Shown here piece after piece: positions 6,423-13,090 of a stretch of DNA of 13,185 nucleotides. Numbering within the stretch: the first letter of the stretch is position 1; each line of letters begins with the position of its first letter. Origin of the DNA: JAEUMW01 sp039807745 (lineage in GTDB: Bacteria > Pseudomonadota > Gammaproteobacteria > Burkholderiales > JAEUMW01); NCBI GenBank assembly GCA_039807745.1, contig JBDHRV010000101.1:1-13185 (forward strand), read 5' to 3'. The notes below the pieces were generated by a model, which was not told the origin of the DNA, did not search any database, and saw nothing but the letters and a program-made list of their open reading frames with translations. The translations under genes were made by a program, and so were the position numbers.

Positions 6423-6600
6423 CTTGAAATCGGCCGGCAATCGCCCGCGAAACTTTCTCAACCGTGCCAGTACCTCGCGCGCCGCCGGCCGCTTCTTGAT
6501 TTCGAACACTCGCGCAGCAAGCACGTGGATTTCGATCTCGTCACCCTCTTTGAGCATCAGCGCTTCGACGACCGCCGCGGGAAGCCGCACTGCCTGAATG
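6423..6600 (-). pseudogene. AbrB/VapB-type antitoxin remnant, truncated at both ends
   Basis: Residues IQAVRLPAAVVEAL, then LKEGDEIEIHV and FEIKK, RLRKFRGRLPADFK, match the swapped-hairpin AbrB domain and tail of MazE/VapB-type antitoxins. The usual N-terminus before QAVRLP is missing: upstream in frame is only QSP, then the lipase terminator. The usual FDRDEAN-like end after ADF is replaced by the IS1380-type piece. There is no ribosome site and no toxin gene (PIN or MazF) nearby. I take it as a dead fragment; a plausible old ATG at about 6617 is in another frame, which suggests a frameshift as well. Confidence 0.55.
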
Positions 6601-6604
6601 GGGG

Positions 6605-6646
6605 ATTGAAAACCATCGGGCTAGCCGCCCCGCGCCAGCCCGATGG
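6605..6646 (-). terminator. Intrinsic terminator of the lipase gene
   Basis: CCATCGGGCT (6613-6622) and AGCCCGATGG (6637-6646) form a perfect 10-bp stem, extendable inward by three pairs including one G-U. On the minus strand it is followed by TTTT (6612-6609). It lies 9 bp after the lipase TGA, exactly where a minus-strand terminator is expected. Confidence 0.8.
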
Positions 6647-6654
6647 AGTGAGGA

Positions 6655-8043
6655 TCATGCCGCCGCCTGCGCGTTGGCGATGCCACTCAGCGCGGCGCCG
6701 TAGCGATCCCAGTCATGGTCGCGGAAGTTGAGCGCCACCTGCGCCGGGGGAAACGCACGCTTCACCGCTCCGTCCTTGTCGATGTAGAAGAGATCGTCCG
6801 CCGTGCGATACTGCTGACCCACCTGCGGGATCGGTGTCCCCAGCCCGATATGGAAGCCGCCGAGGTCGAGGCTGATCGGGTTCTTGAGCGTGACCGGGAA
6901 ATTCGGTCCGAACGGCGGCAGGTGCACCACCGGATCGCCGCGAAAGGCGATCAGCGTCGAGCTGTGCACCCGTTCGGCGAGCAGCTTGTTCAGGCTTTCA
7001 TCGCCCGCCCGGGGTGCGGCAAAGGTGAAGAGCTCCACGTTCTCATCAGGCAGGGCTTCAGCGATGTCCAGCGCGGCAAGCAGCGCCAGCGCACCGCCAA
7101 GCGAGAAGCCGGTCACATAGATCCGAAACGTGACCAGCTCCTTCGTCACCTGGCGGGTGACTTCCGCCAGCAATTCGTTGCGCACCAGGTTGTACGCCTG
7201 CCAGAAGCCTGCATGCACCCAGCGCTGATCGGGCCACGATTTTGGCGCCGGTGGATAGGCGATGCGATTGGCCCGAAAGTCGGTCAGCACCCAATCCCTG
7301 AACGCGCCTTCCTGATCGAAGAACGCGGTTTCGGAGCCGCGAAACGCGACGACCACGTCGTTCTTGTCGCTGCGCGCCACGAAACACTCGGTGTCGCTCT
7401 TGAAGTTCTTGCGGGCGATGGCGACGGCGTCGCGTACGATCGCTCGGTTCAACAGACAAGCAGAACCATCGCCGAGCATCGTGTTCTTGACCTCGGATGC
7501 GGCGCCGAGCGTCTCCGCGTCCGAGAACTGCGCCACGTGCGTCAGGGCCAGAAGCTCCAGCGCAAGACTCACATCGAGCATCGGGGCGTTCGCCGCGTTC
7601 GCCGCCGCGAGCGCTGCGATCTCCTCCTTGCGGATGGCATCGAGCGTAGCCTTCTTCTCGCCCTGGACCTCGTCGATACGATCCTCCTTGGCATCGACCG
7701 CTTGATCGATGGTCTCGCGTTTGTCGTCCTTCGCGTCGCGGATGGTATCTCGCTTCTCGTCGCGAACCTCCGACTTCGCATCGCGCTTGTCCTCGCCCTT
7801 GAGGTCGGACTGGCGGATCTCCTTCATCTCGTCGCGCTTCTCCTCGCGCGCATCCTTCTTCTCTTCCCGCGCCTCCTGGCGGGCATCCTTCTTTTCCTCG
7901 CGCGCGTCCTTGCGGGCATCCTTCTTTTCCTCGCGCGCGTCCTTGCGGGCGTCCTTCTTTTCCTCGCGGGCGTCTTGCTTCAGTTCCTTGATTTCCGCCT
8001 CGAGCGCTTTCTCGGCGTCGGTCTTCCTGTCGAACAGTCCCAT
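6655..8043 (-). CDS. Class 3 lipase family protein with charged repeat extension
   Basis: A 462-residue protein. ATG 8043 has AAAGGAG 7 nt upstream, so the start is firm. Residues 1-150 are almost entirely Lys, Arg, Glu, Asp and Ala, with an 11-residue repeat (DAREEKKDARK) at about 24-64 and looser copies to about 130. It is predicted as a long single helix or coiled coil. The lipase_3 domain spans about 155-450: VVAFRGSE (232-239, oxyanion region), nucleophile S314 in TGFSLGG, D370 in GDPVVHLPP, and likely H443 in RDHDWDRY. There is no signal peptide, so it is probably cytoplasmic or surface-associated by another route. Known role of the family: ester hydrolysis of lipids; the actual substrate is unknown. 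The extension may bind a polyanion, a lipid droplet or PHA granule, or oligomerise the enzyme; this is speculation. It is monocistronic, with its own terminator. Confidence 0.88.
   Translation of the reverse strand: MGLFDRKTDAEKALEAEIKELKQDAREEKKDARKDAREEKKDARKDAREEKKDARQEAREEKKDAREEKRDEMKEIRQSDLKGEDKRDAKSEVRDEKRDTIRDAKDDKRETIDQAVDAKEDRIDEVQGEKKATLDAIRKEEIAALAAANAANAPMLDVSLALELLALTHVAQFSDAETLGAASEVKNTMLGDGSACLLNRAIVRDAVAIARKNFKSDTECFVARSDKNDVVVAFRGSETAFFDQEGAFRDWVLTDFRANRIAYPPAPKSWPDQRWVHAGFWQAYNLVRNELLAEVTRQVTKELVTFRIYVTGFSLGGALALLAALDIAEALPDENVELFTFAAPRAGDESLNKLLAERVHSSTLIAFRGDPVVHLPPFGPNFPVTLKNPISLDLGGFHIGLGTPIPQVGQQYRTADDLFYIDKDGAVKRAFPPAQVALNFRDHDWDRYGAALSGIANAQAAA
7850..7981 (-). repeat. 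33-bp tandem repeat, four copies, inside the lipase gene
   Basis: Units are at 7850-7882, 7883-7915, 7916-7948 and 7949-7981. The middle two are identical at all 33 positions and the outer two are diverged. Each encodes one 11-residue charged block. Exact DNA identity between the middle units points to recent duplication or slippage, so copy number may vary between strains. Confidence 0.9.
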
Positions 8044-8070
8044 CTCGTTACTCCTTTCGCGATTGAGTAT

Positions 8071-8089
8071 CCCCCGACGAGGCCGGGGG
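8071..8089 (-). promoter_or_regulatory. GC hairpin in the lipase leader
   Basis: CCCCCG (8071-8076) and CGGGGG (8084-8089) pair around a 7-nt loop, 27 nt upstream of the lipase ATG and just before its AAAGGAG site. It would form in the lipase mRNA leader if transcription starts upstream. No switch function can be claimed. Confidence 0.3.
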
Positions 8090-8095
8090 CTTTGG

Positions 8096-8150
8096 GTTGC
8101 GAGCCGCTCAGGGCATCGATGCCCGGTTGCTCACGCTGCGAGCTCGCAAC
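8096..8150. repeat. Nested inverted repeat with a 14-bp perfect palindrome
   Basis: GTTGCGAGC (8096-8104) and GCTCGCAAC (8142-8150) are perfect 9-bp inverted arms. Between them lies the palindrome GGGCATCGATGCCC (8111-8124). It sits in the intergenic region upstream of the lipase gene and could be an operator pair or an RNA structure in its leader. Confidence 0.5.
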
Positions 8151-8499
8151 AGGCACGTACGATGGGCGCGGGGCGCACCATGCACAATCGGCCCTTCGGT
8201 CTACGTCATGGCGCTGACAGCGCGTCCCGCGAGAGGGGAGCCTGGGTCGCAAAGCGGGGACGGTTGCGCGTCCAATGCGCGGCGCCGCGAAGCTCCAGCG
8301 TCACCCAGATGACGCCTTCCTCCGCGCGACGAAGGAGGATATTGCTCGAGCCCCATGGCGAAATCGGCCCTATCTGATCTGGCCTGACCGTGACCGGGCT
8401 GCACCCTCCCTGGCGTGCCGCCAGCAGGCCAAGCGATATTCCGCGGTCGGCGTCATGCCTCGTTCGGCAACGGGGGAGATTGGCGATGTCCCTGCTTTC
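8151..8499. other. Non-coding stretch between lipase and phosphatidyltransferase genes
   Basis: No protein of recognisable family appears in any frame. The short open frames here are Arg/Pro/Ser-rich shadow-like text without ribosome sites. A perfect 6-bp stem with 3-nt loop, CTGGCG-TGC-CGCCAG, occurs at 8410-8424. It is about 75 bp beyond the phosphatidyltransferase stop on that gene's downstream side, but lacks a T-tract. The lipase promoter should lie in this gap or nearer the lipase; I could not pick it out. Confidence 0.4.
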
Positions 8500-9060
8500 T
8501 CACTCGCCACGTGCGTGACTGCCCCGCGGGTGCATCGCCTTCGCGCTCCACACCCAGACGTAATGCAGCCCCGATGCCACGATCGTTCCGACCAGGACGA
8601 CATGGGCAACCAGCAGCCAGCGGCCGAGGTCGATCAGCCAGGCCGCCTGGGCGAGCACCAGCGTGAAGACGCCGAAGACGAGACCGGTGTTGGCCTTGCC
8701 GAGCCACGTCGGCCTCATCTCCACCTTGCCGCGCAGCCAGCGATAGGCGAGGAAGCCCAGGACGATGACCACGTCACGCGCGATGACCGCGATCGCCACC
8801 CAGATCGGCAGCAGTTCGAGCCACGTCAGCGTGCCTGCGGTGGAGAGGATCATGAGCTTGTCGGCGGCCGGATCGAGCACGGCGCCGACATAGCTCTGCT
8901 GATGGAAGCGCCGCGCCAGATAGCCGTCGAGAACATCGCTGGCGGCCGCGCCGACGAAGACGACGAGCGCGGTCGCGTAGCGACCTTCGAGCAGCAGCCA
9001 GACCATGACCGGGACCAGCAGCAGCCGGGCAAAGGTGATGAGATTGGGCGCCGTCAGCAC
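8500..9060 (-). CDS. CDP-alcohol phosphatidyltransferase family membrane enzyme
   Basis: A 186-residue inner-membrane protein that should transfer a phosphatidyl group from CDP-diacylglycerol to an alcohol (glycerol phosphate, phosphatidylglycerol or similar). The signature D-x2-DG-x2-AR-x8-G-x3-D-x3-D is complete: D42, D45, G46, A49, R50, G59, D63 and D67 (SDVLDGYLARR, GAVLDPAADK). The N-terminus APNLITFARLLLVPV is typical of the family. About five to six membrane helices are visible. The sequence after the motif (ARDVVIVLGFLAYRWL) differs from my recollection of PgsA, so I do not assign that symbol. The start is GTG 9060: an in-frame TGA lies 18 codons upstream and no other start codon occurs between. 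It has no Shine-Dalgarno. It is divergent from the PEBP gene. Confidence 0.9.
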   Translation of the reverse strand: MLTAPNLITFARLLLVPVMVWLLLEGRYATALVVFVGAAASDVLDGYLARRFHQQSYVGAVLDPAADKLMILSTAGTLTWLELLPIWVAIAVIARDVVIVLGFLAYRWLRGKVEMRPTWLGKANTGLVFGVFTLVLAQAAWLIDLGRWLLVAHVVLVGTIVASGLHYVWVWSAKAMHPRGSHARGE

Positions 9061-9092
9061 GGAAGGAGATCGAATCGCGAGCCCGAACGAGG

Positions 9093-9104
9093 GTTCCCTG
9101 GAAC
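9093..9104. promoter_or_regulatory. Interrupted palindrome in the divergent spacer
   Basis: GTTCC-CT-GGAAC lies between the divergently read phosphatidyltransferase and PEBP genes, 33 bp upstream of the former's start. It is a candidate operator by position and symmetry only. No known regulator site is recognised. Confidence 0.2.
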
Positions 9105-9183
9105 AAACATATCACAAGGGTGGGCCGGTTCGCTCCCCCCAGCAGCGCACGGCCCGGTCGGGAAACGCCTGCGCACCCGGCGC

Positions 9184-9189
9184 TATAAT
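9184..9189 (+). promoter_or_regulatory. TATAAT -10 box of the PEBP gene
   Basis: An exact TATAAT at 9184-9189, rare in such GC-rich DNA, lies 30 bp upstream of the ATG at 9220. At a 17-bp spacer the -35 position reads GGAAAC, not TTGACA, so the -35 half is poor or used by an activator. Transcription would start near 9196 and leave a short leader containing the GGAGG ribosome site. Confidence 0.6.
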
Positions 9190-9219
9190 CGTCCTCGCTC
9201 TCAAGTGGAGGAACCCGCC

Positions 9220-9849
9220 ATGAAGCTCACCACCTCGTGCTTTGCCGACGGGCAGGCGATTCCCGTCGAGTGCGCGTTCTGCGCGCCCGACCCGAAGGCA
9301 CACGCCAGCCTTTCGCAGAACCTCAATCCGGACCTCGCGTGGAGTGATCTCCCGCCGGGTACGAAGTCGCTGGTGCTGCTGTGCCACGATCCCGACGTGC
9401 CGAGCCAGCCCGACGATGTGAACCAGGAGGGGCGCACCGTGCCGGCGTCGCTGCCGCGCATCGACTTCTTCCACTGGGTGTTGGTGGACCTGCCCGCGAA
9501 CGCCGCGCCGATCGCCAAGGGAGAATTCGCGAGCAGCGTCACCGCGAAGGGCAAACCGGGGCCGGATGCGCCGCGGGGCGCGCGTCAGGGTGTGAACGAC
9601 TATACGAACTGGTTCGCCGGCGATACCGAAATGGGCGGCGACTACTACGGCTACGACGGACCGTGCCCGCCGTGGAACGACTCGATTCCCCATCGCTACA
9701 TTTTCACGCTGTATGCGCTCGACGTACCGCGCTGCCCGGTCGAAGGCCGCTTCACGGGCCCCGATGTGAGGAAAGCGATCGAGGGACACGTGCTCGCGAG
9801 CGCGACGCTGACGGGCCGCTACGCGTTGAATCCCGACGTGAAGCTCTGA
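9220..9849 (+). CDS. YbhB/YbcL-type phosphatidylethanolamine-binding-like protein
   Basis: A 209-residue protein of the PEBP / Raf-kinase-inhibitor-like family. ATG 9220 follows GGAGG (9207-9211) at 8-nt spacing; the frame is open far upstream but that part is noise. Family marks: LAWSDLPPGTKSLVLLCHDPDVP (strand plus the DPD ligand pocket), FFHWVLVDLP, and the C-terminal HRYIFTLYALD (the GxHRY-like motif). It has no signal peptide and is probably cytoplasmic. It is longer than the common ~160-180-residue bacterial members, because of an insert around residues 60-85 and another at 120-150 (GPDAPRGARQGVNDYTNW onward). The biochemical role of bacterial homologues is poorly known. It is 51 bp upstream of the pcm gene with no evident terminator between, so the two may share a transcript. 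Confidence 0.92.
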   Translation: MKLTTSCFADGQAIPVECAFCAPDPKAHASLSQNLNPDLAWSDLPPGTKSLVLLCHDPDVPSQPDDVNQEGRTVPASLPRIDFFHWVLVDLPANAAPIAKGEFASSVTAKGKPGPDAPRGARQGVNDYTNWFAGDTEMGGDYYGYDGPCPPWNDSIPHRYIFTLYALDVPRCPVEGRFTGPDVRKAIEGHVLASATLTGRYALNPDVKL

Positions 9850-9867
9850 CGGGGAGCCGCGACCGCG

Positions 9868-9900
9868 TCGAGCGCCCCCCGCAGCATCGCGATCGCTCGA
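9868..9900 (+). promoter_or_regulatory. Inverted repeat abutting the pcm start codon
   Basis: TCGAGCG (9868-9874) and CGCTCGA (9894-9900) form 7-bp arms around 19 nt, ending directly before the pcm ATG at 9901. The palindrome GCGATCGC (9889-9896) lies within. The pcm gene lacks a Shine-Dalgarno, so this structure occupies the initiation region and could limit translation. Function is inferred from position only. Confidence 0.25.
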
Positions 9901-10635
9901 ATGTCGAGCCACCTCCGATTCGCGTGCGCGTTGCTCCTGTTCGGCCTGTCTTGCGCGACGCGTGCGGCCGACGATCCCCATACGGTCGAGCGCGCCAGGC
10001 TGGTGGCGGAGGTGGCTGCACTGGCGGCGTACACCGGCGACGAGACCGGCCGCGACAAGTTCGAGGCGCGCGTGCTCGATGCGCTCGCCAAGGTCCCGCG
10101 GCACCGCTTCGTTCCCGACGATCAGGAGAAGTACGCGTACAAGAACCGCCCGCTGCCGATCGGCTACGGGCAGACGATCTCGCAGCCCTACATCGTCGCG
10201 CTCATGACCGATCTTTTGAACGTGAAGCCGGGACAGCGCGTGCTCGAGATCGGCACCGGCTCGGGCTATCAGGCCGCGATCCTCGCGGAGCTGGGCGCGC
10301 AGGTGTATACGATCGAAATCGTCGAACCCCTCGGCAAGCGCGCCGAGGCAGTGCTCGCCGCCGAGGGTTACGACAACGTCACAGTGCGGGTCGGTGACGG
10401 CTACTACGGCTGGGAGGTGCACGCGCCGTTCGATGCGATCATCGTGACCGCCGCCGCGAGTCACGTGCCGCCGCCGCTCGTGCGGCAACTCAAGCCGGGC
10501 GGGCGCATGGTCATCCCGGTCGGGGCCCAGTTCCTCACGCAACACCTGCAGCTCGTCGAGAAGGAAGCGGACGGCAGTGTGATCAGCAAGCAGATCCTGC
10601 CGGTCAGGTTCGTGCCGCTCACCGGTGGGCACTGA
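9901..10635 (+). CDS. pcm: Exported protein-L-isoaspartate O-methyltransferase
   Basis: Methylates L-isoaspartyl residues with S-adenosylmethionine, starting repair of aged proteins. A 244-residue protein. The catalytic domain begins near residue 30 and is of usual size. Marks: VPRHRFVPDD (65-74), GYGQTISQPYIVALM (88-102, substrate loop), SAM motif VLEIGTGSGYQAA (114-126), GDGYYGW, and the C-terminal RFVPLTGG. Residues 1-22 form a Sec signal (MSSHLRFACALLLFGLSCATRA, cleaved before ADD). The Cys at 18 is not in a proper lipobox. Most enzymes of this family are cytoplasmic. Export raises the question of SAM supply in the periplasm, so the localisation needs care. ATG 9901 has no ribosome site, but no in-frame alternative start lies just upstream. 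The 3' end overlaps the next gene by 11 bp. Confidence 0.92.
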   Translation: MSSHLRFACALLLFGLSCATRAADDPHTVERARLVAEVAALAAYTGDETGRDKFEARVLDALAKVPRHRFVPDDQEKYAYKNRPLPIGYGQTISQPYIVALMTDLLNVKPGQRVLEIGTGSGYQAAILAELGAQVYTIEIVEPLGKRAEAVLAAEGYDNVTVRVGDGYYGWEVHAPFDAIIVTAAASHVPPPLVRQLKPGGRMVIPVGAQFLTQHLQLVEKEADGSVISKQILPVRFVPLTGGH

Positions 10636-13090
10636 GCCGTCGCCCGCGGTGGCGGGGTCGGCGCGACTGCCGTTCCTCGCGGTGGCGGTGCTGTCCGCCG
10701 CGGCGCTCGCCTACGAGGTGCTGTTGACGCGCCTTTTCGCGATCGTGCAGTGGCACCACTTCGCCTACATGATCATCAGCGTGGCGCTGCTCGGCTACGG
10801 TGCGGCCGGGACTACGGTCACGCTGTTGCGGGAGCGTCTCGTGCCGCGCACACACACGGTCTTCGCGGCGGGCGCGGCGCTCTTCGGCCTATCGGCGGTC
10901 GCGAGCTTCCTCATCGCCGAACGGCTGCCTTTCAATGCGCTGGAATTCCTGTGGGATGCGCGGCAGATGGGCTACCTCGCGGCACTGTACGCGCTGCTGC
11001 TGGTCCCGTTCTACTGCGCGGCGATCGCCCTGTGCACGACGTTCACGCGCTATGCGGAGGAAGCGCCGCGTCTTTACAGCTTCGACATCCTCGGGGCGGC
11101 AGCGGGCAGTCTCGGCGTGATCGCTGCTCTTTTCCTGGGCCACCCGATGAGCGCGCTCAAGGTCGTGGGCGCCGCAGGCATCGCAGCCGCGCTCCTCGCG
11201 CGCGGTCGTGTTCGCGGCGACCTCGCTGCGTGGGGATTGGCTGCGGCTGCAATCACGCTGCTCGCGCTTCCCTCGGACCGCCTCGCGCTGGTCGCGTCTG
11301 CGTACAAGGATCTGTCGCAAACGCTGCAGGTGAGCGGCGCCAGGATCGTCGCGGAGCGGTCGGGCCCGCTCGGTCTTCTCACGGTGGTCGAAAGCCCCGC
11401 GGTGCCGTTTCGCCACGCGCCGGGCTTGAGCCTGAACGCACCGACGGGGCCGCCCGTGCAACTGGGCGTCTTTACCGACGGCAACGGCTTCAGCGCCATC
11501 GATCATTTCACCGGTGAGCGCACGTCAATCGCATACCTCGACTGGCTGCCCTCGGCGCTGCCCTATCACCTGTTGCAAGACGCGAGCGTGCTGGTGCTGG
11601 GTAGCGGGGCAGGCAGCGATGTCCTGCAGGCGTGGTATCACGGTGCGCGGGCGATCACCGCGGTGGAGCTCAACCCCGATCTCGTTACGCTGGTCGAGCA
11701 GGACTTCGGCTCATTCTCCGGCCGGCCTTACGCGCTGCCCGGCGTGGCCGTGCACGTGGGCGAAGCGCGCGGGTTCGTCGCGGCGAGCCAGGCTCGCTAC
11801 GACCTGATCCAGGTAGCGCTGCTCGATGCGTTCGGCGCGGCATCCGCGGGTCTGTACGCGCTCTCGGAGAGCTACCTCTACACCGTCGAGGCGTTGCAGC
11901 TTTATCTCGGCCGTCTCGCCCCGGGCGGCTACCTCGCCATCACGCGCTGGGTCACACTGCCGCCACGCGACCTGCTCAAGCTGTTCGCCACCGCCGTGGT
12001 GGCCATGGAACGTGCCGGTGTGACGGACCCGGAGACACGCCTGGCCCTCGTCCGCGGCATGCGCACGGCCACGCTGCTGGTGAAGAACGGCCCGTTCACA
12101 CCGGACGAAATCGCGCGGATCAGAGAGTTTTCCAGCGAACGCGCCTTCGACACGGCCTACTATCCCGGCATCGGCCCGGAGGAGGGCGAGCGCTTCAACC
12201 GGCTCGACCGACCTTACTTCGCGGAAGGTGCGCGCGCACTGCTGGGTCCTGAGCGCGAGACATGGATCGACCGCTACAAGTTCATGATCGCGCCCGCGAC
12301 CGACGACCAGCCGTATTTCCATCGCTTCTTCAAATGGTCGAGCCTCGCGGAACTGCTGCGGCAGAAGGAGCAGGGCGCGCTGCCGCTCGTGGAATGGGGT
12401 TATCCGGTGCTCGTTGCGACGCTCGCGCAGGCGGCGCTGTTGAGCGCGGTGCTGATCCTGCTGCCGCTCGTGTTCGTGCGTCGGACGCTGACAGGGCAGG
12501 AGCGGCGGAGCGAACCGCGGGTGGCCGCCTACTTTGCCGCGATCGGCACCGCGTTCATGTTCCTCGAGATCGCGTTCATCCAGAAGCTCGTGCTGTTCCT
12601 GTCCCATCCGCTGTATGCGGTCGCCGTCGCGCTCGCGGGTTTTCTGCTCTTCGCCGGGCTCGGCAGCCGTTTTGCCGCGCGGCTTGCGCCGCCCGAGCGG
12701 CAGCGCGCGGTGAGGATCGCAATCGCGGCAATCATCGTGACCGGGGTCATCTATCTGCTCGCCCTGCCCGCGCTGCTGCCGCGATGGATGGCATGGCACG
12801 ATGCGCCGAAGGTGGCGCTCGCGCTCATGCTCATCGCGCCGCTCGCGTTTCCCATGGGTTTACCTTTCCCGATCGGACTCGCGCACACCCATGGCTGCGC
12901 GCCGCGGCTCGTGCCGTGGGCATGGGGCGTGAACGCTTGCGCATCGGTGCTCGCGGCGATCGCGGCGACGCTCGCCGCGATGCACTTCGGATTCAACGCC
13001 GTGGTGCTGGCAGCGCTCGCTCTTTACGGGGGGGCCGCGTATCTGTTGCCGCGTGCCTTCGCAAAGGCGAGCGATCCTATCCCGGCGTGA
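10625..13090 (+). CDS. Multi-spanning membrane protein with spermidine-synthase-like domain
   Basis: 821 residues from GTG 10625, overlapping pcm by 11 bp; no strong ribosome site is seen, so coupling to pcm is likely. About six or seven membrane helices occupy residues 16-215. A soluble Rossmann-type domain covers about 300-480: VLVLGSGAGSDVL (322-334, SAM or dcSAM-binding loop) and AVELNPDLV, whose acidic residue E348 should bind the ribose. Then come YDLIQVALLDAF, LYALSESYLYTVEALQLYL and LAPGGYLAITRW. This layout matches spermidine synthase-like (SpeE-fold) proteins. A linker region leads to a second block of about six or seven helices at 594-810. Whether it makes polyamines is doubtful: the expected DGR-type residue reads GEARGFV. 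Function is unknown; a membrane-linked transferase is one option. Confidence 0.87.
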   Translation: MGTEPSPAVAGSARLPFLAVAVLSAAALAYEVLLTRLFAIVQWHHFAYMIISVALLGYGAAGTTVTLLRERLVPRTHTVFAAGAALFGLSAVASFLIAERLPFNALEFLWDARQMGYLAALYALLLVPFYCAAIALCTTFTRYAEEAPRLYSFDILGAAAGSLGVIAALFLGHPMSALKVVGAAGIAAALLARGRVRGDLAAWGLAAAAITLLALPSDRLALVASAYKDLSQTLQVSGARIVAERSGPLGLLTVVESPAVPFRHAPGLSLNAPTGPPVQLGVFTDGNGFSAIDHFTGERTSIAYLDWLPSALPYHLLQDASVLVLGSGAGSDVLQAWYHGARAITAVELNPDLVTLVEQDFGSFSGRPYALPGVAVHVGEARGFVAASQARYDLIQVALLDAFGAASAGLYALSESYLYTVEALQLYLGRLAPGGYLAITRWVTLPPRDLLKLFATAVVAMERAGVTDPETRLALVRGMRTATLLVKNGPFTPDEIARIREFSSERAFDTAYYPGIGPEEGERFNRLDRPYFAEGARALLGPERETWIDRYKFMIAPATDDQPYFHRFFKWSSLAELLRQKEQGALPLVEWGYPVLVATLAQAALLSAVLILLPLVFVRRTLTGQERRSEPRVAAYFAAIGTAFMFLEIAFIQKLVLFLSHPLYAVAVALAGFLLFAGLGSRFAARLAPPERQRAVRIAIAAIIVTGVIYLLALPALLPRWMAWHDAPKVALALMLIAPLAFPMGLPFPIGLAHTHGCAPRLVPWAWGVNACASVLAAIAATLAAMHFGFNAVVLAALALYGGAAYLLPRAFAKASDPIPA

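Noticed and set aside
7850..7981. CRISPR-like array of regular repeats
   Set aside because: The 33-bp units are contiguous with no unique spacers, keep the reading frame, and encode protein repeats inside the lipase.
6715..8217. A 500-codon plus-strand frame over the lipase gene, with leucine-rich repeats near its end
   Set aside because: The leucine-rich stretch is the complement of the charged DAREEKK repeats. The minus-strand lipase has a strong ribosome site, a catalytic serine motif and its own terminator.
8275..9219. Upstream extension of the PEBP frame across the phosphatidyltransferase gene
   Set aside because: It lies antisense to a gene with the full CDP-alcohol signature, and the TATAAT box plus GGAGG before 9220 fix the real start.
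9112..10632. A 506-codon open frame on the minus strand over the PEBP and pcm genes
   Set aside because: Both plus-strand genes have diagnostic family motifs. The minus frame reads as low-complexity Arg/Gly/His text with no recognisable fold.
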